NCBI RefSeq assembly: GCF_035440685.1
Contig: NZ_DAORMW010000013.1
From: Accumulibacter appositus
Lineage (GTDB): Bacteria > Pseudomonadota > Gammaproteobacteria > Burkholderiales > Rhodocyclaceae
Reading direction: 5' to 3' (one strand)
DNA length: 64,000 bases
In this document: positions 59,582 to 64,000 of the stretch, in pieces
Numbering within the stretch: position 1 is the first letter of the stretch
How the letters are laid out: each line of letters opens with the position of its first letter
Translations under genes and position numbers: made by a program
Notes under the pieces: model-generated
Database searches by the model: none
What the model was told of the DNA's origin: nothing
What the model saw: the letters and a program-made list of their open reading frames with translations, nothing else

Positions 59582-60180
59582 GAATTGCGCCCGCCGACTT
59601 TCGCAAGCTGCAAGCGAGCATTCTGCTTGGCGTCTTGATGATCACCGCCGGCGCCCTAGTCCTCTATTTCTCGTTCGCCGTCAAGGAAGCCGCCGAGCAG
59701 GCCAGGGTCGGCATCGCTGCCCAGTTTGCGGAAGCCGACGGGAAGCTGCGGCAGGTACGTAACGAAGAGAGCGAGGTCAAGCAGAAATCGATTATCTTCA
59801 AGCAGCTGCAAGAGCGTGGCATCATTGGCGACGAGCAGCGCCTCGATTGGGTGGAGTTGCTGAAAGACATCCGCGACCAGCATCGCCTGATCGATCTGCG
59901 CTACGAAATTGCGCCGCAGCGCATGCTCGATGGGCAACTCGGGAACGACTTCGTTTTCTTTGCCAGCAGCATGAAACTGGAATTGAAACTGCTGCATGAA
60001 GAAGATCTTATTCGTCTGCTGGGCGATTTGCGGCGGCAGGCGAAGGCGCTGATCCGGGTCAAGAGCTGTCGCATCGAGCGCTTGCCGGCGACTGGCGAAC
60101 AGCGTGGCGGCGGCCGGGCGAACTTGCTGGCCGATTGCGAAATCGAGTGGTTGACCTTGCGTGACATGCGCGGCAAATGA
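59578..60180 (+). CDS. PilO/MshJ-like pilus assembly protein
   Basis: 200 residues: a short cytoplasmic start, one membrane helix (about 13-35, LQASILLGVLMITAGALVLYFSF), and a coiled-coil region (EAAEQARVGIAAQFAEADGKLRQVRNEESEVK). A small periplasmic domain (DLRYEIAPQRMLDGQ..., IRVKSCRIERLP) ends the protein. The layout is that of PilO/GspM alignment-subcomplex proteins. I start at ATG 59578, overlapping the preceding stop (ATGA). Confidence 0.7.
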   Translation: MRIAPADFRKLQASILLGVLMITAGALVLYFSFAVKEAAEQARVGIAAQFAEADGKLRQVRNEESEVKQKSIIFKQLQERGIIGDEQRLDWVELLKDIRDQHRLIDLRYEIAPQRMLDGQLGNDFVFFASSMKLELKLLHEEDLIRLLGDLRRQAKALIRVKSCRIERLPATGEQRGGGRANLLADCEIEWLTLRDMRGK

Positions 60181-60218
60181 GCGGCGGCAGGGAAGTGCAG
60201 GAAAGGGCGGGAAGATCA

Positions 60219-60683
60219 ATGAGCGAGGTTCTACCGACAGCAAAGTTCACCGCCGTGGCGGCGACGGTCTGGCTGCTGCTGGCGAGCGGTCCGTCAGCCG
60301 TTGCCGAGGAGCAGGCGCTGGGTCGCCTGTTCTTCACCCCGGAGCGCCGCCAACAGCTCGATTATCAGCGTGAAATGAATGTTCTCGACGAGCAGCAAGC
60401 GCCCGCCGACCCGACGCTGACCATTGACGGCATTGTCACGCGCAGCAGCGGCCGGCGAACAGCCTGGGTAAACGGACAGGCACAGCACGAAGACGACTTT
60501 TGGAGTGGCCTGACGGTTACTCCGCGGCATGGGGATCCGGGCACGGTGCTGCTCGAGATCAGCGACGCGCCGGCCGCGAAAGCGCGTGTCGGACAGACCG
60601 TGAACCGCAACTCCGGCGAAACGACGGACCTGCTCAATGGCGGTCGCGTCAGAGTTCATTCGACGTCGCGAGGAGCGCGGTAG
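60219..60683 (+). CDS. PilP/MshK-like periplasmic protein
   Basis: 154 residues with an export signal (about 8-33, KFTAVAATVWLLLASGPSAVA). The mature part has LGRLFFTPERRQQLDYQRE, then LTIDGIVTRSSGRRTAWVNG and VGQTVNRNSGETTDLLNGGRV. Such small proteins sit at this place in MSHA-type clusters. I choose ATG 60219, preceded by GGGAAG; ATG 60177 overlaps the previous stop but lacks a ribosome site. Confidence 0.68.
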   Translation: MSEVLPTAKFTAVAATVWLLLASGPSAVAEEQALGRLFFTPERRQQLDYQREMNVLDEQQAPADPTLTIDGIVTRSSGRRTAWVNGQAQHEDDFWSGLTVTPRHGDPGTVLLEISDAPAAKARVGQTVNRNSGETTDLLNGGRVRVHSTSRGAR

Positions 60684-60745
60684 GCGATGTCGCCGGCTGC
60701 AGAAGCGCTTCGCCGGGCGATCATGGGCAGTCGTACCGTGCAGCA

Positions 60746-61684
60746 ATGAAACGGCCGCGAATCGACCGGCGCCGGCGTGCGTGGCGAACACGCCAGAGCG
60801 GCATTGCGCTGCTGGCCATGCTCACCCTCTTGACTCTCTTCGGCTTGTACTTGTTTGTTGGGCAGCTCAGCGCGACCCAATATAGGCTGGGCAACCTTGA
60901 GACCGATGCGGCGGTTCTTGCCGCAGCTCGTGAGGCGCTGATTGGGCGCGCCGCCAGCGACGACAATCGTCCCGGCAGCCTGCCTTGCCCGGCGACAAGT
61001 GATGATGGCATTGTCCCGATATTTGTTCAGGGCAATGCCTGCCCGACTTACATCGGCCGCTTTCCATGGTACACACTGAAAGTGGGCGAACTACGCGACA
61101 GTGCCGGCGAGCTGCTCTGGTACGCCCTTGACCCCGCGTTGCGGGATCACCCCGTCGCCCAGCCGATCAACTCGCAGACAGCGGTGAACCTTACGCTGGA
61201 TGGCGCACCGAACATCGCCGCGGTCATTTTCTCAGCGCAGGCACCGCTGCCCAATCAGGGCGGTCGCCTGAGCAATAACCTCAGCGACTATCTTGACGCT
61301 AGCAACAGTGATGGCGACAACGCCTATGTTTCAGGTCCACGGTCGGATGCCTTCAACGATCAGGTACTGGCTGTCCCCAGGGAAGCCATTTTCCGCGTCG
61401 TCAGCCCGCGTGTGTTGGCAGAAGTCGGCGGTCCGGGGCCTGCTCCGTCGGAATGGGGCTTGCGCAAGTACCATGCCGACAACGGATATTTCCCTTGGGC
61501 CGACAGCAATGCTGATGGCAATGGCGATGTCGGCACGATTTCCGGGGGCCTGCCCTACAACGAGTTGCTTCTCGCCCCCTGGCTGAGTGCCAACGGGTGG
61601 CTGTCGCGTATCGCCTACGAGCGACTCACTCCAGACTCGGCCAGGATACGCGTGAACAACAGTGCACGGACTGTCATCCCATGA
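60746..61684 (+). CDS. PilX-like minor pilin or large pseudopilin
   Basis: 312 residues. A basic leader (KRPRIDRRRRAWRTRQSG) precedes a hydrophobic helix beginning IALLAMLTLLTLFGLYLFV. Cleavage would fall after the Gly, but position 5 is Ala, not the usual Glu, as in PilX/GspK-type tip pilins. The large C-terminal part has the block RPGSLPCPATSDDG, four cysteines and Gly/Pro-rich loops. The short region before ATG 60746 is open but resembles no protein. Predicted to be exported through this machine. Confidence 0.68.
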   Translation: MKRPRIDRRRRAWRTRQSGIALLAMLTLLTLFGLYLFVGQLSATQYRLGNLETDAAVLAAAREALIGRAASDDNRPGSLPCPATSDDGIVPIFVQGNACPTYIGRFPWYTLKVGELRDSAGELLWYALDPALRDHPVAQPINSQTAVNLTLDGAPNIAAVIFSAQAPLPNQGGRLSNNLSDYLDASNSDGDNAYVSGPRSDAFNDQVLAVPREAIFRVVSPRVLAEVGGPGPAPSEWGLRKYHADNGYFPWADSNADGNGDVGTISGGLPYNELLLAPWLSANGWLSRIAYERLTPDSARIRVNNSARTVIP

Positions 61685-62481
61685 CCGCTCTAGTCAGGCA
61701 GTCGAGGGCTGCGGCCCACACGATCGCGCGCAAGCGGACTGATGGCTTCACACTCGCCGAACTGGCTGTGGTTCTGGTCATCGTTGCGCTGCTGGTCGGC
61801 AGCCTGCTGGTTCCGCTGTCGGCGCAGATGGACCTGCGCAATGCTGCTGATACCAGGAGGGCGCTGGCGGAGATCCGCGAAGCCTTGCTCGGTTATGCAG
61901 CGGTCAATGGCCGCTTGCCGTGCCCGGCACCCGCGACCATTGCCAGTGGCGTGGCTGGTGCCGGGCTTGAAGGCGGCTGGACGGCTTTGGGTTGTCCTAA
62001 TCAAAATCAAGCTGGAGTAGTGCCGTGGGCGACACTGGGAGTCCCGGAGACCGATGCCTGGGGACGGCGCTACTCGTATCGAGTGTCTCCTTCCTTCTCC
62101 AGGATCAGTCCCGCAAACAATACCAACGAGTGCACCAATCCTCCGCCGTCGCCACCGCAGAGTGCTGCTTTCGCGCTCTGCTCGCCGGGCGACATGAATG
62201 TGTTGGCGACTGTGGGGGGCGCCCAAATTGCGGTCAGGGTGCCGGCCGTCGTGGTTTCGCACGGCAAGAACGGCAACGGTGCCTACACCGTCCTGGGAAC
62301 GCAAACGCCTGCTGGTGCCGATGCCGATGAAGTGGGCAATCAGTTGATCAACGGTGGTCTCGATGCCGCCAGCTTGAATTTCGTTTACAAGAGACCAACC
62401 CCTGGCTTTGACGACGAAGTCACGTGGATTCCACCGGGGGTGCTTTTCAGCCGGATGATCCGGGCCGGCAGGTTGCCGTAA
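61681..62481 (+). CDS. Type IV pilin-like protein with prepilin motif
   Basis: 266 residues. A leader (about 24 residues, rich in Arg and Ala) ends in a clear prepilin peptidase site, G/FTLAELAVVLVIVALLVG, with Glu at +5. The rest is a long helix and a globular domain with several cysteines and the block NGRLPCPAPATIASG, echoing its neighbour. It is larger than typical major pilins (about 150 residues). It overlaps the preceding gene by four bases. Probably a minor or specialised pilin. No prepilin peptidase lies in the window. Confidence 0.75.
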   Translation: MTALVRQSRAAAHTIARKRTDGFTLAELAVVLVIVALLVGSLLVPLSAQMDLRNAADTRRALAEIREALLGYAAVNGRLPCPAPATIASGVAGAGLEGGWTALGCPNQNQAGVVPWATLGVPETDAWGRRYSYRVSPSFSRISPANNTNECTNPPPSPPQSAAFALCSPGDMNVLATVGGAQIAVRVPAVVVSHGKNGNGAYTVLGTQTPAGADADEVGNQLINGGLDAASLNFVYKRPTPGFDDEVTWIPPGVLFSRMIRAGRLP

Positions 62482-62603
62482 GCAGTTTGCCGGCGAGGTC
62501 GCAGCTTGCGGCGGCAGCATTGCGCACTTGCTTGCATTGACCCTTGGCGTTGATTAGGGTCCAATAGGTCTATGCCTACGTTCTACCTTCCGCGAGCCGG
62601 CCG

Positions 62604-63908
62604 GTGAGTGCCGCACGGACCTTTCTTGACCGCCTGCGAAACGCCGGCATCCGTCCCGGCGACTCCGAAGAGCTGCGTCTGCAGAAGTCTCTGCTGTTCT
62701 TCGCCACCGGTCTGATCAGTCTGGCGTCGATGGTCTGGCTGTCAATTTACTGGCAACTCGGACCGCGTTTCTCGTCGAACCTGCCGTTTGCCCTGCAGCT
62801 GCTCCTCGTTGGGAATCTGCTGGTCTACCTGAAGACCCTGAACTTCAACGTCTTTCGGCTGATCCAGTTGTCGCTGTTCCTGTTTACGCCCTTCGTGGCG
62901 CAGTGGAGCATCGGCAGCTTCATCACCGCCAGTGGCATCAGCCTGTGGGCTTTGCTGGCACCGATCGGTGCCGTTCTATTCATCGGCCCGCGTGCGTCCG
63001 GGGCCTGGTTTTTCGCCTATGTCTGCCTGACCACACTTTCCGGTGCTTTCGATTACTACCTCGCCGACTCGGCGAGCAGTCCGTCGATCGAAGTTCCGGC
63101 CGCGACGACGGCCTTTTTCTTTGCGCTCAACTTCACGGCCGTATCGAGCATCGTGTACCTGCTGCTGCGCTACTCGGACAGCGAAAAGCACCGCGCCCAG
63201 CAACGCCTGCAGGAAGCGCATTGCTTGCTGCAGGTCGAGCAGGAGCGTTCGGAGCGCTTGCTGCTCAACATTCTGCCGGCGCCGATCGCCGAACGCCTGA
63301 AGAATAGCAGCCAGCCGATTGCTGACGGCTTTGCCGAAGTCTCGGTGATGTTTGCCGATATTGTGAATTTCACCCGGGTCGCCGAAGGAATGACGCCACA
63401 GCAGGTTTTCGCCATGCTCAACAAGATCTTCTCGTGCTTCGATGAGTTGGCCGAAAAGTACGGCCTGGAGAAGATCAAGACTATTGGCGATGCTTACATG
63501 GTGGCCGGCGGTCTCAACGACGAGCGCAGCGATTTTTCGGGCGCCCTCGCTGAAATGGCGCTGGAGATGTGTCGTCTGCTGCGTGATGACGCACAGCTCA
63601 ACGAGATGTGTCTCGAACTACGCATCGGTATTGGTACCGGGCCGGTGGTGGCCGGTGTCGTCGGCAAGAAGAAGTTCATCTACGACTTGTGGGGCGACAC
63701 CGTGAACATTGCCAGTCGGGTGACCAGCGAAGGCGTTCCCGGTGTTGTCCAGGTCGATGAGAGAAGCCATCAGCGCTTGCAGCATCGGTTCACGTTTCAT
63801 CCGGCACAGATGATCTACCTGAAAGGCAAGGGAAAGATGGTTGTCTACCGGCTGATCGGTTACCGCACCGGTGGTGCCGCCGAGTCATCGCCTGCACGGG
63901 ATTCCTGA
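62604..63908 (+). CDS. Membrane class III adenylate cyclase
   Basis: 434 residues. About six N-terminal hydrophobic helices (e.g. SLLFFATGLISLASMVWLSIYW, ALLAPIGAVLFIGPRASG) form a membrane domain, followed by a coiled linker (EKHRAQQRLQEAHCLLQVEQE) and a C-terminal cyclase domain. Metal Asp residues lie in MFADIVNFTRVAEG and IKTIGDAYMVAGG. The substrate and transition-state residues are Lys in EKIKTIG, Asp in YDLWGDTVN and Arg in NIASRVTS. The Lys/Asp pair suggests ATP rather than GTP. Start GTG 62604. It may link cAMP to pilus control; no regulator is seen nearby. Confidence 0.85.
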   Translation: MSAARTFLDRLRNAGIRPGDSEELRLQKSLLFFATGLISLASMVWLSIYWQLGPRFSSNLPFALQLLLVGNLLVYLKTLNFNVFRLIQLSLFLFTPFVAQWSIGSFITASGISLWALLAPIGAVLFIGPRASGAWFFAYVCLTTLSGAFDYYLADSASSPSIEVPAATTAFFFALNFTAVSSIVYLLLRYSDSEKHRAQQRLQEAHCLLQVEQERSERLLLNILPAPIAERLKNSSQPIADGFAEVSVMFADIVNFTRVAEGMTPQQVFAMLNKIFSCFDELAEKYGLEKIKTIGDAYMVAGGLNDERSDFSGALAEMALEMCRLLRDDAQLNEMCLELRIGIGTGPVVAGVVGKKKFIYDLWGDTVNIASRVTSEGVPGVVQVDERSHQRLQHRFTFHPAQMIYLKGKGKMVVYRLIGYRTGGAAESSPARDS

Positions 63909-64000
63909 TTACCCTCGCTCCTGGCCTCCGTTCCCGGACCCGCTCTACGCAACTCGAAGCATACCTTGCCGGGCTCGTTGCAGGCCAGCCGCAGTTCGTG
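63860..64000 (-). CDS. Possible C-terminal end of a minus-strand gene
   Basis: An open frame entering from the right edge with its stop TAA at 63862-63860 encodes 46 residues (HELRLACNEPGKVCFELRRA...). It overlaps the cyclase gene's last 49 bases tail to tail. The composition fits this genome, but too little is visible to name it and it may be chance. Confidence 0.3.
   Translation of the reverse strand, partial: HELRLACNEPGKVCFELRRAGPGTEARSEGNQESRAGDDSAAPPVR

Noticed and set aside
62540..62570. Sigma-54 promoter before the adenylate cyclase
   Set aside because: A TTGCA block is present, but the -24 GG is missing at the required 10-base distance, so it does not match the consensus.

Overview
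This 64 kb window looks like chromosomal DNA of a GC-rich betaproteobacterium, most likely of the Rhodocyclales and perhaps near Candidatus Accumulibacter. I infer this from gene order: recA-recX-lptB-rpoN-hpf-ptsN-hprK, rpsU-yqeY-dnaG-rpoD, mlaFEDACB-ABC-bolA-murA, and an MSHA-like pilus cluster. No search was run, so genus-level placement is only a suggestion. Most of the window is core genome. I see no phage, insertion sequence, CRISPR array or plasmid gene.

Layout. 1-314 holds the 5' end of a minus-strand, membrane-anchored coiled-coil protein with a 39-bp tandem repeat. 925-5095 is a tightly overlapping plus-strand run for riboflavin, transcription and cofactor functions (ribB with a degenerate RibA domain, ribH, nusB, thiL, pgpA, pncC). 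5234-11883 holds a FimV-like protein, recA with a LexA box over its -10 hexamer, recX, lptB, rpoN, hpf, ptsN and hprK. 11928-16098 carries periplasmic and quality-control genes (psiF-like, a UbiH-type hydroxylase, dsbC, a trypsin-like protease, a secreted basic protein). 16351-20975 is the macromolecular synthesis operon on the minus strand. 21122-25754 holds three CNNM/CorC-type membrane proteins.

25875-40888 is the most unusual part. It contains two sets of the circularly permuted ATP-grasp / alpha-E / transglutaminase module, a predicted peptide-ligase system whose biochemistry is, to my knowledge, poorly defined. One set has a fused ATP-grasp/alpha-E protein, a transglutaminase-DUF2126 giant and a small transglutaminase. 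The other has separate ATP-grasp and alpha-E genes. Between them lie glnD, gltA and a c-type monoheme protein. A tRNA-Val(CAC) and a DUF3579 gene follow.

41739-48749 is a minus-strand cell-envelope operon: the complete Mla phospholipid transport system (F,E,D,A,C,B), a YadG/YadH-type ABC exporter, a BolA-family protein and MurA. 48889-63908 on the plus strand is an MSHA-like type IV pilus or pseudopilus cluster. It opens with a sigma-54-type response regulator, continues through an ExeA-like ATPase, secretin, TPR protein, extension ATPase, inner-membrane platform, PilM/N/O/P-like proteins and two pilin-like proteins, and ends with a membrane adenylate cyclase. No major pilin, retraction ATPase or prepilin peptidase lies in the window.
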